This document shows, in pieces, positions 33,658-43,085 of a DNA stretch of 64,000 bases (its first letter is position 1; every line of letters begins with the position of its first letter). The position numbers and the translations under genes are program-made. The stretch lies in assembly GCA_044379485.1 (NCBI GenBank), contig JBIPOE010000003.1:1-64000 (forward strand). Reading direction: 5' to 3'. Below the pieces are notes generated by a model. That model saw nothing but the letters and a program-made list of their open reading frames with translations. It made no database searches and was not told where the DNA came from. Origin of the DNA: CAMDMI01 sp044379485. Its GTDB lineage: Bacteria > Bacteroidota > Bacteroidia > Cytophagales > Flexibacteraceae.

Positions 33658-35925
33658 TTAATCTACAATCTGAAATGGAAAGGTTTTGTGGTGGTTTCCA
33701 TCAGCCATTTTTATAAAGTAAATGCCCGCACCTACTTTTGGCAAAACAATAGATTTTTCATTTTGAAAAGTAACGGATTTCCAGGATTGAATCTGTTTTC
33801 CTTGGGCATTAAATATTTGTAATATTTCAGGGCTTTTGCCTTTCCAATATAGTTTTTCGCCTCCCTTTCCCGGATTTGGGAAAAGAGCCCAATTTGGTTC
33901 ATTCACTTCCAGTGCTACCAAATTCGCACCCAACCGATTCACCATTAAACTTATGCCACCTCCCAAATTTCCAAATGCCAGTTCTGGAAATGTATCTCCG
34001 TTTAAATCAGCAAGGGCAGGCGATAAAAACTCTCCCCACCTGCGAAATACACTTTGGTTTAATACCTGATTTTGATACCAGGTGCTGTCAGCAGTAAAAA
34101 TGTTGCTTGTGTTCGTTTTAAAATTTCTGAATATTTTTACTTTTCCTGAATTGTTTCCCACAACCAGGTCCAAATTTCCATCTTTGTCAATATCTCCAAT
34201 TGAAATATTGGCATTCTGCCCAGGTGCTCTATTGAGCGTACCATAATTGCTGTTAACAGATTGATATTGAAGGTTGGGCCACTCTGTTAATTGTTTCCAA
34301 TATTGTATTCTGCCATTAAATTTTCCAATGAGCATATCCTTTTTTAAATCGCCATCTACGTCTGTAAAAACCGGACAATCGTAAGGAGAGAATACAAAAG
34401 GAAATCGAAGTGCTTGGTTTAGAACAGGAAATGAAAAAGGTTGCCCTGCTGCACTTTGGTTAATTAATATATCCATTGAAGTACTGTCAGAAAATCCCCC
34501 TGGTGAAGAAATCCAGGCGAAGTCTATTGCCCCATCATTGTTAAAGTCTTCAAAGATTGGGCGCATTCTTTTCTTGAACAATCCGGAAAGACCCAAATAA
34601 TCCTCGTTTTCCAGAGAAAATTTAGGAACAAATTGATTTCCGGTATTTCTGTAGAAGGAAACTTTGGCTTGGATTAATGCACCATTTCTTAAGCCAAAAT
34701 TTCCTACAAACAAATCCATATCGCCATCTGCATCTATATCTGCAAAAGTAGGTGCAGCCTCATCGCCCACTTCTATGCTTTGGTTTTGCAAAAAATCTTT
34801 TTCTCCCAATTCAAAAGCCGGCACTTGTGTATTGCTTTGATTGTAATAGGCATATGTGTTTTTTGCCGAGTTAACTATATAGTTTTCAGAGGCGTTATCG
34901 AAATATGTAGGAGTAACTACAATGTCATTTTTTCCATCAAAATTCAAGTCCATTTGATAGGCAGACGGAAAGTTGTTTATTTTTACATAACCAGTGGCAG
35001 ACGGAAAAAGAGTATCGGCACTTGAAATCAATGCATTTTGTGGAGTGCCTCCATTAATCAGGCGGTTAAGCAAGGGGCATGATAAATCTCCAACCAATAA
35101 ATCCTTATCGCCATCGCCATCCAAATCCATTGCCGAAAGTTGGGAGCCCAAATGTTGAATTCTTTCCGGGGAAGCAATATGTTCCTTTGGCCTGGCAGGC
35201 ATTTGACCCTGGCAACCAGTATTCAATTTGATTTGGCCGCAAATGGGCTTGGTAGCGAATAGACCAAATACGCAGGGTTGTTTTTCAAACTGTAAACCAG
35301 CACATTGGCCCGTATTTTCTACTGACAAATTTTTATGATATTCAACTGTATTTCCAGAAAAATCGAAAGTTAATATATCCAAATCGCCATCGCTATCCAC
35401 ATCCGTAAAAGCAGGAGCCCCATATGCATTTACCTGAATGTTAATTTGACCGCTAAACCCCTGGCTATAAAGTCCATCTACCTCCAGGCTAAAAGCAACA
35501 GGAATATTGTTTGAGGAAATGTTTTTAAACACCTTTATTCCAATGGCTGTTCCTGTGAAAAGATCCAATTTTCCATCGCAATTGAAATCTGCAGTGGCCA
35601 TCCAGTTTTCCATTTCAGGAATAAGATCCTCGTAGTCAGAATTGTGTTTCCACACCAAACTTCCATTTGAAAGTTCAGCAATAAAAGTCAGAACCCTATT
35701 TGTGTTTTTGTCATAAACCAAAAGGTCATTTTCTCCATCATTGTTCAAATCGCAAGGCCAGAACTGACCAGAATTATAAGAACCAGACCATGGATTGTTA
35801 ATTATCTCTCCCAGCTGTCGTACCTCAATATTTTTAAAAGGGGAAAAGGAAAAAAATTGGGCTTTCGCCTGTAGGCTAAGGATAAGTGAAAAAAGAAATA
35901 TTTTAAAAGTAAAGTTCATTGCCAT
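33658..35925 (-). CDS. FG-GAP/VCBS-repeat T9SS surface protein
   Basis: The 755-residue product has a signal peptide (about 1-22, IFLFSLILSLQAKAQ) and about ten calcium-loop repeats of the D-x-(D/N)-x-DGxxD type: LNNDGENDLLV, FNCDGKLDLF, VDSDGDLDIL, LDGDGDKDLL, LNFDGKNDIV, IDADGDMDLF, FNNDGAIDF, VDGDLKKDML, IDKDGNLDLV, LNGDTFPEL. These form a seven-bladed integrin-like propeller that binds calcium and often glycans or proteins on the cell surface. The last 70 residues form the T9SS type A domain (LFPNPGKGGEKL, IFNAQGKQIQSW, VGAGIYFIKM). It is transcribed towards the decayed toxin remnant and there is no gene partner. Confidence 0.87.
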   Translation of the reverse strand: MAMNFTFKIFLFSLILSLQAKAQFFSFSPFKNIEVRQLGEIINNPWSGSYNSGQFWPCDLNNDGENDLLVYDKNTNRVLTFIAELSNGSLVWKHNSDYEDLIPEMENWMATADFNCDGKLDLFTGTAIGIKVFKNISSNNIPVAFSLEVDGLYSQGFSGQINIQVNAYGAPAFTDVDSDGDLDILTFDFSGNTVEYHKNLSVENTGQCAGLQFEKQPCVFGLFATKPICGQIKLNTGCQGQMPARPKEHIASPERIQHLGSQLSAMDLDGDGDKDLLVGDLSCPLLNRLINGGTPQNALISSADTLFPSATGYVKINNFPSAYQMDLNFDGKNDIVVTPTYFDNASENYIVNSAKNTYAYYNQSNTQVPAFELGEKDFLQNQSIEVGDEAAPTFADIDADGDMDLFVGNFGLRNGALIQAKVSFYRNTGNQFVPKFSLENEDYLGLSGLFKKRMRPIFEDFNNDGAIDFAWISSPGGFSDSTSMDILINQSAAGQPFSFPVLNQALRFPFVFSPYDCPVFTDVDGDLKKDMLIGKFNGRIQYWKQLTEWPNLQYQSVNSNYGTLNRAPGQNANISIGDIDKDGNLDLVVGNNSGKVKIFRNFKTNTSNIFTADSTWYQNQVLNQSVFRRWGEFLSPALADLNGDTFPELAFGNLGGGISLMVNRLGANLVALEVNEPNWALFPNPGKGGEKLYWKGKSPEILQIFNAQGKQIQSWKSVTFQNEKSIVLPKVGAGIYFIKMADGNHHKTFPFQIVD

Positions 35926-36183
35926 TCAGTGTGTTATGAATTTTTAGCTTTCGGCTTGAATACTACATTGATTATTTGCTTATCCATTTAGAATTCAAAA
36001 ATAAACTTCTTATGTGATTGAAAATCATTTTATCCTCGATTTTTGACTTAAAAAAATTTTAAAGTGCTATTGGTTTTTTCGTTCTGTAAAATAAAGAAAT
36101 AAAAAGACTAAGATTTTTAAGCAATCAGAACGGATTTTTTGTTTTTTGCATGCTCTATTTTCTACGCATTACGCATCACCAAT

Positions 36184-38031
36184 ATGGCCAGTACAAAAAA
36201 GGTAAAAGATGAATCCATAAAACCAGAGCTTGTAAAACCAAGATCAAAGCTACTTATGGAAGTGGCCTGGGAAGTTTGCAACCAGGTAGGTGGAATTTAT
36301 ACAGTTATTCGTTCCAAAGTTCCGGCCGCGGTAGAGCATTGGGGTGAAAACTACTTGTGTGTTGGTCCTTTGATACACAAAAATTTTTCTTCAGAATTTG
36401 ATCCATTAGAGGATTATAGCCACCCATTTGGCCAGGCTGTTTTGAAAATGCGGGAAGCTGGTTTTCAGGTATTGTATGGTCGATGGTTGGTTTCCGGAAA
36501 TCCAAAAGTGATCTTGTTAAATCCGTATCAGGTGTATGATAATCTTGCCGTGGTTAAATACAACCTTTACGAAAGGCATGATATCAATTGCCCGGATGGA
36601 GACTCCCTTTTTGACCAATGTGTAGCTTTTGGAGAAACAGTACGTTTGTTTCATTATTTCCTTTCACAAGTAGAGGAGTCTAATAAGTTTCAAATGATCA
36701 GCCATTTCCATGAGTGGATGGCTTCAACCTGCATTCCGGATATTCGTAGAGAGGCTTTGCCTTATCAAATCGTTTTTACCACCCATGCTACTTTATTGGG
36801 CCGGTATATAGCCATGAACGATGCTTTCTTTTATGACCATTTACCATTTTTGGATTGGCAAAAAGAAGCAAATCATTTCAATGTGCTTGGTACGGTTAAA
36901 ATGGAAAGAGCTGCTGCACATGGAGCTCATGTATTTTCAACTGTTTCGGAGGTTACGGCCAGAGAATGTTTTCACCTTTTGGGAAGACAGCCAGATGTAA
37001 TTGTTCCAAATGGATTGAATATTGAGCGTTTTACAGCCCTTCACGAATTCCAAAATCTACACAAGCTTTATAAGGAAAAGATCAATGAATTTGTAATGGG
37101 CCATTTTTTCCAGAGTTATTCATTTGACCTGGACAAAACCATTTACTTTTTCACCTCAGGCCGATTCGAATTCAGGAACAAGGGATTTGATATTACACTG
37201 GAAGCACTTGCCCGTCTAAATTGGAAAATGCAATTGGAGGGTCTTGATACCACGGTTGTGATGTTTTTAGTAACCAAGCAACCTTTCCAGTCAATGAACC
37301 CTAATGCTTTGCAAAGCAGGGCGATGATGGAAGAAATAAGGCAGACTACAAAATCCATAGAGCAGCAAGTGGGCTCTAAATTGTTTTATTCGGCCGCATC
37401 CAGCACAGAAAACAAACTGCCCAACCTGAATGATTTTGTGGATGATTATTGGAGGTTACGCTTGAGACGAATCATACAATCTTGGAAATCAGATAATTTA
37501 CCATTGGTTGTTACTCATAACCTTGTCAATGATGGCGCTGACGAAATGCTGAATGGCATCAGAAGTCACGGTTTACTTAACCACAGAAATCATAAAGTAA
37601 AGGTCGTTTATCACCCGGATTTTATTGCCAGCACCAACCCTCTTTTTGGCATGGATTATACCCAGTTTGTACGGGGCTGCCACTTAGGTGTTTTTCCAAG
37701 TTATTATGAGCCATGGGGTTATACGCCTTTGGAATCGATTGCTTCTGGTGTTCCAACAGTAACGAGTGATCTTTCCGGTTTTGGTGATTATGTTTTGAAA
37801 TCAATGCCGGAACATGAGAAAAACGGTATTTATGTAACCAATCGCCGATACCATAGCTACTACGATGCCGCCGAGCAACTTTCGGAACAAATGCTCAGTT
37901 TTGTAAAACAAAGCAGAAGAGACAGAATCAATCAAAGAAATTTAACTGAAAGAGCTTCAGTACTTTTTGATTGGGAATACCTGTACGAGTACTACAAAAA
38001 GTGCTACGATAAATTGGGTAGCGGATATTAA
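36184..38031 (+). CDS. GT3-family glycogen synthase
   Basis: Transfers glucose from a UDP-sugar to the growing glycogen chain. The 615-residue protein belongs to the GT3 (eukaryotic-type) class, seen in MEVAWEVCNQVGGIYTVIRS at the N-terminus, FHEWMAS and HATLLGRYIA near the active site, NGLNIERF, and the C-terminal GCHLGVFPSYYEPWGYTPLE with ESIASGVPTVTSDLSGFG. The start ATG 36184 follows a non-family 15-residue extension beginning at TTG 36139, which I reject. GT3 glycogen synthases are common in this phylum. No branching enzyme or phosphorylase is adjacent, so glycogen metabolism genes are dispersed. Confidence 0.9.
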   Translation: MASTKKVKDESIKPELVKPRSKLLMEVAWEVCNQVGGIYTVIRSKVPAAVEHWGENYLCVGPLIHKNFSSEFDPLEDYSHPFGQAVLKMREAGFQVLYGRWLVSGNPKVILLNPYQVYDNLAVVKYNLYERHDINCPDGDSLFDQCVAFGETVRLFHYFLSQVEESNKFQMISHFHEWMASTCIPDIRREALPYQIVFTTHATLLGRYIAMNDAFFYDHLPFLDWQKEANHFNVLGTVKMERAAAHGAHVFSTVSEVTARECFHLLGRQPDVIVPNGLNIERFTALHEFQNLHKLYKEKINEFVMGHFFQSYSFDLDKTIYFFTSGRFEFRNKGFDITLEALARLNWKMQLEGLDTTVVMFLVTKQPFQSMNPNALQSRAMMEEIRQTTKSIEQQVGSKLFYSAASSTENKLPNLNDFVDDYWRLRLRRIIQSWKSDNLPLVVTHNLVNDGADEMLNGIRSHGLLNHRNHKVKVVYHPDFIASTNPLFGMDYTQFVRGCHLGVFPSYYEPWGYTPLESIASGVPTVTSDLSGFGDYVLKSMPEHEKNGIYVTNRRYHSYYDAAEQLSEQMLSFVKQSRRDRINQRNLTERASVLFDWEYLYEYYKKCYDKLGSGY

Positions 38032-38061
38032 ACTGTACTTGGTTTTGTAAACTTGGTATTA

Positions 38062-38931
38062 TTAATTTATCACAAGATTTTTGCGAATCTCACTGCTGCT
38101 CAGGCTACTTCCGTCCGGACTCCAACCGGGTGGCTTCCATAAATATTTCAATTTGGTTGATAAGGAAACAGGTTTTTTAAGATCTGACCATAGTTTTTGC
38201 CATTCACCGAAAATTACTTCACTTGGTGATCCAGTTTTTAAGGGAGTGGTTAAGCCATATTCAGCTTTTTCAGTTTCTGGTTGAAATGTGCCAAAAAGTC
38301 TATCCCAAACAATAAGTACCATGCCCATATTTTTGTCCAGATAAATAGGGTTTTTGGCATGGTGAACCCGATGGTGAGAAGGCGTAACCATAAACCACTC
38401 TAAAAAACCCATTTTTCTGATTTTTTCAGTATGCACAAAGAAGCCGTAGGTTTGGCAGGCGGCATACATAAACAAAATATCAAGTGGCTGAAATCCCAAA
38501 AAGCCTAGTGGCATAAAATATACAAAGCGATACAAAGGTTGAAATACAGAACTTCTAATGGCAACAGTAAAATTGAATTTTTCAGAGCTATGATGGGTTA
38601 CATGAACCGCCCAAAAAAGGCGGCTGTAATGGTCAACCAAATGTAATAAGTAATACAGGAAGTCCTGACCCAGGAATAATAAAAACCAGTAAACAAACGG
38701 ATTATCAATATGAAAGGGTGAAAATTGATAGGCAAAAATAAGTGCCGCCAATGTTACCCCTCGCATGGCTACATCCAAACCGAAGTTAAAGGCAGTACAC
38801 ATTAAATTGGTTGCGGTATCTTTGGTAGAATAGCTTTTGGTGTTTTGGTAAGAAGAAATCAACATTTCTCCCAAAATCAAAAGCACGTAGATCGGTGTTT
38901 CGATTAAAAGAAGTAACTGTTCTCTATACAT
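38062..38931 (-). CDS. Sterol desaturase/fatty acid hydroxylase superfamily protein
   Basis: The 289-residue product is a membrane-bound di-iron oxygenase. About four to six membrane helices alternate with the histidine boxes HLVDH, HVTHHSSE (HxxHH) and HHRVHHAKN (HxxxHH), giving the eight or so histidines needed. An EMLIS-like start region and PFVYWFLLFLGQDFLYYLLHLVDH are typical. Substrates in the family include sterols, carotenoids and fatty acids, and the sequence here does not decide. It follows convergently on glycogen synthase with a 30-base gap and is cotranscribed with the upstream membrane protein 17 bases away. Confidence 0.82.
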   Translation of the reverse strand: MYREQLLLLIETPIYVLLILGEMLISSYQNTKSYSTKDTATNLMCTAFNFGLDVAMRGVTLAALIFAYQFSPFHIDNPFVYWFLLFLGQDFLYYLLHLVDHYSRLFWAVHVTHHSSEKFNFTVAIRSSVFQPLYRFVYFMPLGFLGFQPLDILFMYAACQTYGFFVHTEKIRKMGFLEWFMVTPSHHRVHHAKNPIYLDKNMGMVLIVWDRLFGTFQPETEKAEYGLTTPLKTGSPSEVIFGEWQKLWSDLKKPVSLSTKLKYLWKPPGWSPDGSSLSSSEIRKNLVIN

Positions 38932-38948
38932 AATACCAACTATTGGAT

Positions 38949-40523
38949 TTATAGTTTTTGTTTTTCCATAATAACATAGGCAAATCTGTTATCAGCAGCT
39001 TGCATCACCTGAAGTTCTTTGTACTTTCCACTTTGGGCAAAATATTCATAAGGCACGCCACGCTTGTAGTTGGGCCTGTACCCATAGTGGCTTTCCCATA
39101 AAATAATACTACCAACAGGCGCTTTTTCCATCGTGGCAGTATCCGCAATAGTGATTGGCTCTGGCGAAAACTGTTTTTCCACTTTTCCGATAAAATAGTA
39201 AAACATAATATGAGTGTTGTACAATGGTTTACCTTTTACCAAAGCCTCATTGTCCTTATACCATTTTGCAACCTCCTGACATACTTTGTCTTCATCGCTT
39301 AGTTTTATGGCCTTCACATTTACCAAAGCCATAAAGGCACATAAAATAGTAAAGATTACGGTTTGAACAGTGCTTGCCACAGGAATAAAAACAAATGCAC
39401 AAGCAAAAAGTGCGCCCACTAATGGCACATTATCAGCCTCTTCTGTCAAAACCAAAAAGTTGTGTTTATAAGTTAAGTAAATGCCAACTAAGGCCAGATA
39501 GGGTAAAATTATATATGCCAATTTTATCTTTTGGTCCATAGCCTTTATTCTATCCAAGGCCAATGCCGCACAAACAGCAACCAAAGGAGAAATGATACAC
39601 ATATACCGTAGGTTGCCACCTGTGGCAGGTCCAATATGAACTTCCTTCCAATTGAAAAGACAATTTATCAGGAAAAACCCAAGTGTTGCTACCAAAATAG
39701 CAATTTGCTCTGGTTTTTTATTAAGTGCCATTTGGCCCAGAAATAAAACAAAAAGGGACAGTGCAACCGGCCCAAAAACCACTGCTGAGGTAAGGAAATA
39801 ATGGTCAAAACCCATACGCTCATAGGCATCTTTCAAAGTTGTGGAAGTGCCCAATATCTGATTATATAGATACAGAGGATCACCAAAGAAATAATAACCA
39901 GCTAAATTTTGGATGATCGGAAAAAGGGCAATAGAAAAAGCTGCAATCCAATGTTTTTGGATCAATAATGAAACGCCTAAAATAGCTGCTATGGGGTAAA
40001 ATTCCTGGCGAATGGTACAGATTAAACCTGCAATGATGGCTGCCGGCAACATCTTTTTCTGCACATAAAAGTAAAAGGCGAGCACAAGCAAAAATCCGGC
40101 AGGAAACTCTGAGTAGTTACGAAATGACAAAGAAATCCAAAGGGGTTGGCTACCAAGTAATACAAACGCTATCCAGGGATTAGATGCACCCAGTTTTTCC
40201 GCAGTTTTATAGGCAAAGAAGCAGGAAAACCCAGCGAGAAGACAGTTTTGCAGTACAACAAGTTTTTGCCCACCCAGGGCAGTGAGCACATACAATATTT
40301 TATAACCGGGTTTTGCCCAGTTGCCCATTATTGCAGTAGGATCATACCAAAACCTCAACATGGACAAATAATGGTTGGCTTCATCCTGCTGGTAAAAGCC
40401 TTTGGATTTTAGGGAATACGCAAAGTATAACAGACTTAAAATTCCTGCAGCGAGCAAGGGCCAGGAGTTAAAACCAGATTTTTGCGCAGCAGAAGATTCT
40501 AACTTGACAGAGGTTGACGACAT
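38949..40523 (-). CDS. Multi-pass membrane protein, ArnT/PMT-like glycosyltransferase candidate
   Basis: The 524-residue product has about ten to twelve membrane segments, starting near residue 22. The segment GFYQQDEANHYLSMLRFWYD carries the DE pair in the first extracytoplasmic loop, as in GT-C/GT39-type transferases that use polyprenyl-linked sugars. The C-terminal 100 residues are soluble with no further motif. I choose ATG 40523 because the frame upstream starts only with GTG 40547 and adds eight residues. Family membership (GT-C versus unclassified membrane protein) is inferred from topology and the DE motif. Confidence 0.6.
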   Translation of the reverse strand: MSSTSVKLESSAAQKSGFNSWPLLAAGILSLLYFAYSLKSKGFYQQDEANHYLSMLRFWYDPTAIMGNWAKPGYKILYVLTALGGQKLVVLQNCLLAGFSCFFAYKTAEKLGASNPWIAFVLLGSQPLWISLSFRNYSEFPAGFLLVLAFYFYVQKKMLPAAIIAGLICTIRQEFYPIAAILGVSLLIQKHWIAAFSIALFPIIQNLAGYYFFGDPLYLYNQILGTSTTLKDAYERMGFDHYFLTSAVVFGPVALSLFVLFLGQMALNKKPEQIAILVATLGFFLINCLFNWKEVHIGPATGGNLRYMCIISPLVAVCAALALDRIKAMDQKIKLAYIILPYLALVGIYLTYKHNFLVLTEEADNVPLVGALFACAFVFIPVASTVQTVIFTILCAFMALVNVKAIKLSDEDKVCQEVAKWYKDNEALVKGKPLYNTHIMFYYFIGKVEKQFSPEPITIADTATMEKAPVGSIILWESHYGYRPNYKRGVPYEYFAQSGKYKELQVMQAADNRFAYVIMEKQKL

Positions 40524-40599
40524 TTCAAACAAAGAAATAGGAGCCACAAAGGTAAAGGCTTAAAAGACAATATGAAATACAGTTTTTAGAAATTAGGAT

Positions 40600-41625
40600 C
40601 TAGGGTTTAAATCCACTTTCTGTAAAAATTTTTCTGGCATCTTTTTCTGCCATAACCTGATTAAGACTCAATTTTTTATCCTTGGCCCACTTTCTCACAA
40701 TTTGCCAACCCAACCATCGGCCAATTCTACCAGGACAGTTTTCGCCGATTTCTATAATTTTTGGCCTTTCATCGCAGTATTTTTTGATGAGGAAAAGATC
40801 GGTATTAAAAAACAGGTTTTTATCCAGATAATGGGCCCAAATGGTGCTGAGATTGCCATTCACATCTTCAAGTTCTTTTTCTGTGTAACCCGTTAACAAG
40901 GAATCCTGAAGGCAAGGCATGGTGCGCTCCATAAAATAATATACACGGCCCCATTTCATCATTTCGCCCATCATGGTGTTATCCAAAGGATCTATTTCGC
41001 AAAATCTATCAGCCTCAACCATGGCTATTTCTGGCACCAAAAAGCGTTTTTTCAATCGTCTTCTGATGTAGGAAGGTAATGGATTTCCATCGGCAGATCT
41101 GGCCATATATCTGGAGGAATCGCTTAGAAAAAATTCAAGTCCAATTACAACAATTGAATCTTTTATTTCCAGATCTACGCCATAGCCAGAAACCAGGGTA
41201 TATACGGGAGGCACATAAAAATCAGGATAATAATGTTTGATATGTGAGAAAAGGTTGGAAAGGTCCGTTTTCAACCAGTTTAGGTTTGGGAATTCTCTTT
41301 TCACATCATTGCGCATGGTATCAACATGCTCGGAGGTGCTTAAACCATAAATATCCTTGGTCAAAATGCTGTCGTGCGGCAGTTTTGATCTTTGCAAAAA
41401 CTTCTCTGAAAATAATGGATATGTATTGAGAAAAACCTTTGCGGCTGCCGTATCGGTAAGTGCATCTATCTCATCTTCAAGTCGGATTATGCTCAATTCC
41501 TTTTCCAGAGCTACACTTCCTTCATCTTCTCTACAATTATTTTTTCCGCATGAAGCGAGTAAAAAAACAAAACAAAAACTTAATATTGTGCCATGAAGGC
41601 AGTGCTTTCTTTCTAACAATTTCAT
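40600..41625 (-). CDS. gldB: Gliding motility lipoprotein GldB
   Basis: An envelope lipoprotein required for gliding and T9SS function in Flavobacterium johnsoniae. The 341-residue product starts at ATG 41625 (an in-frame TTG at 41631 adds only two residues), with a lipobox LLASC near residue 26. Two conserved blocks match GldB: LSTIWAHYLDKNLFFNTD and GRIGRWLGWQIVRKW near the C-terminus, plus LLTGYTEKELEDVN. gldC, which is next to gldB in several relatives, is not adjacent here. It is divergently transcribed from an outer-membrane barrel gene with only 37 bases between starts. Confidence 0.8.
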   Translation of the reverse strand: MKLLERKHCLHGTILSFCFVFLLASCGKNNCREDEGSVALEKELSIIRLEDEIDALTDTAAAKVFLNTYPLFSEKFLQRSKLPHDSILTKDIYGLSTSEHVDTMRNDVKREFPNLNWLKTDLSNLFSHIKHYYPDFYVPPVYTLVSGYGVDLEIKDSIVVIGLEFFLSDSSRYMARSADGNPLPSYIRRRLKKRFLVPEIAMVEADRFCEIDPLDNTMMGEMMKWGRVYYFMERTMPCLQDSLLTGYTEKELEDVNGNLSTIWAHYLDKNLFFNTDLFLIKKYCDERPKIIEIGENCPGRIGRWLGWQIVRKWAKDKKLSLNQVMAEKDARKIFTESGFKP

Positions 41626-41662
41626 TTTCAATATCGAACAGCAATTTTACACTCTATTTTCT

Positions 41663-42346
41663 ATGAAAAACAATACAATTCTGGTTTTCCTATTACTTGC
41701 TGCAAGCTTCAGGCTAACTGCACAAGATTCTAAATTTCGTTTGGGCATCCGATTTGCGCCCTGCATTGCGACCAACAGGATAGTTGATGTAAAAGAGGAC
41801 GATGGCGTTAAATTTGAAACTGACGGAATTGGCCTTAGATTTAGTGGTGGATTAACCGGGGATTTTTACTTTGGAAAGAATTACTCTTTCTATACAGGCC
41901 TTTGGTATTCTGTACAAAAGGCAGGTGTTAAATTTACAGGTCCAGAAGGTGTTTCGGGAAAAGCAGTACACAATTTGCAGTATGTGCAAATTCCTTTGGC
42001 TATAAAACTTTTTACCAATGAAATAGCCACCGATACAAAATTGTATTTTGTACTTGGTGGAACTGCTGGCATTAGAATCAATGAAAAAGAAAAAGAATGG
42101 TCTACCTCTGGAGCATTTTCGAAACCAGGAGTTGGAAACAGTTACTCCTACTTTGATGCAGGCTTATTACTTGGTGCAGGCGCAGAAATGCAATTGGGGG
42201 AAAACACTACTCTTTTTGGAGGTATTTCCTATAACCGTGGATTACTGGATATTGCAAGCAAAAAGGGTCCATTTAATGATAAAGCATCGGACCAATTTAC
42301 ACTAAGCGCTTCAGCCATTAGCCTTGAAGTAGGAATTAAGTTTTAG
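41663..42346 (+). CDS. Outer-membrane beta-barrel protein (PorT-like)
   Basis: The 227-residue product has a signal peptide (residues 1-20, MKNNTILVFLLLAASFRLTAQ) and about eight beta-strand pairs with alternating hydrophobic and aromatic residues (SFYTGLWYSVQKAGVKF, YVQIPLAIKLFTNEI). The last strand ends in Phe (SLEVGIKF), as expected for an outer-membrane barrel assembled by Bam. It resembles the PorT/OMP_b-brl_2 group. Whether it is PorT itself, part of T9SS, is not decided: PorT would be about this length, and its gldB neighbour supports a gliding or secretion link. No plug or enzymatic motif is seen. Confidence 0.65.
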   Translation: MKNNTILVFLLLAASFRLTAQDSKFRLGIRFAPCIATNRIVDVKEDDGVKFETDGIGLRFSGGLTGDFYFGKNYSFYTGLWYSVQKAGVKFTGPEGVSGKAVHNLQYVQIPLAIKLFTNEIATDTKLYFVLGGTAGIRINEKEKEWSTSGAFSKPGVGNSYSYFDAGLLLGAGAEMQLGENTTLFGGISYNRGLLDIASKKGPFNDKASDQFTLSASAISLEVGIKF

Positions 42347-42372
42347 GATAAAAGCCAAAAGTCGCCAAAATC

Positions 42373-42397
42373 AGCCCCCAAACCCCCGAAGGGGGCT
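42373..42397. repeat. C-rich/G-rich stem-loop repeat
   Basis: AGCCCCC at 42373-42379 pairs with GGGGGCT at 42391-42397 around an ACCCCCGAA-type loop. C5/G5 stem-loops of this form occur many times in Bacteroidota intergenic regions, to my knowledge, as dispersed elements. It lies 27 bases after the barrel gene and may help end transcription, but no T-tract follows. Confidence 0.5.
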
Positions 42398-42494
42398 TTA
42401 AAGCAAGGTAACATGGGAAAAAGGATAGTTAAAAATATCTTACTCTTGCTTTGATTGGGAACAGATTCATCATTTATAATTCATCATTATCGTT

Positions 42495-43076
42495 TTGATT
42501 CAGGTTGCCATTTTTAGTTCAGGCTCAGGAAGCAATGCAAAAGCGATCATGAGGTATTTTGAGGGGCATCCTATTATTAAAATTAAGCTGTTGGTTTATA
42601 ATAGAAAAGAAGCGGGAGCCAAACAAAAGGCAGAAGCTTTTGGGCTTGAAACCAAATATTTTCCAAAATCAGTTTTTCAAAGTAATCCTTCGGATATTGT
42701 AAACTTTCTAAAATCAGCCAACATCGACTTTATCCTATTGGCAGGTTTTTTACTTTTAATTCCAGCTGAACTTGTGCAAGCCTATCCTGAAAAAATTCTC
42801 AACATTCACCCTGCTCTGCTGCCTGACTTTGGGGGAAAGGGGATGCATGGTATGCATGTGCACAAAGCAGTGAAAGAATCAGGGGCAAAAAAAACCGGAA
42901 TGAGCATTCATTTGGCGGATCTGGAATATGACAAAGGAAAAATTTTGTTTCAATCCACTTGTCCTGTATGGGAATCCGATTCAGAGTCCGATATTGCGGC
43001 CCGTGTTTTAAAACTGGAGCACGCACACTATTCGCTTGTAGCAGAGCAATATATTACATCTAAAAAAGAAAAATAA
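42495..43076 (+). CDS. purN: Phosphoribosylglycinamide formyltransferase
   Basis: Transfers a formyl group from 10-formyl-tetrahydrofolate to GAR in purine synthesis. The 193-residue product has the Rossmann start VAIFSSGSGSNAKAIM, the catalytic NIHPALLPDFGGKGMHG (Asn and His), and the Asp in DLEYDKGKILFQ-type region. Start is TTG 42495; ATG is not available until residue 19, which would remove the start of the Rossmann motif. It is followed by the DUF5606 gene nine bases away, so they are probably cotranscribed. The neighbouring repeat at 42373 is upstream. Confidence 0.93.
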   Translation: MIQVAIFSSGSGSNAKAIMRYFEGHPIIKIKLLVYNRKEAGAKQKAEAFGLETKYFPKSVFQSNPSDIVNFLKSANIDFILLAGFLLLIPAELVQAYPEKILNIHPALLPDFGGKGMHGMHVHKAVKESGAKKTGMSIHLADLEYDKGKILFQSTCPVWESDSESDIAARVLKLEHAHYSLVAEQYITSKKEK

Positions 43077-43085
43077 AACAGATCC

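Noticed and set aside
42373..42397. C5/G5 stem as a Rho-independent terminator for the barrel gene
   Set aside because: A stem is present but no T-tract follows, so I keep it as a repeat rather than a terminator.
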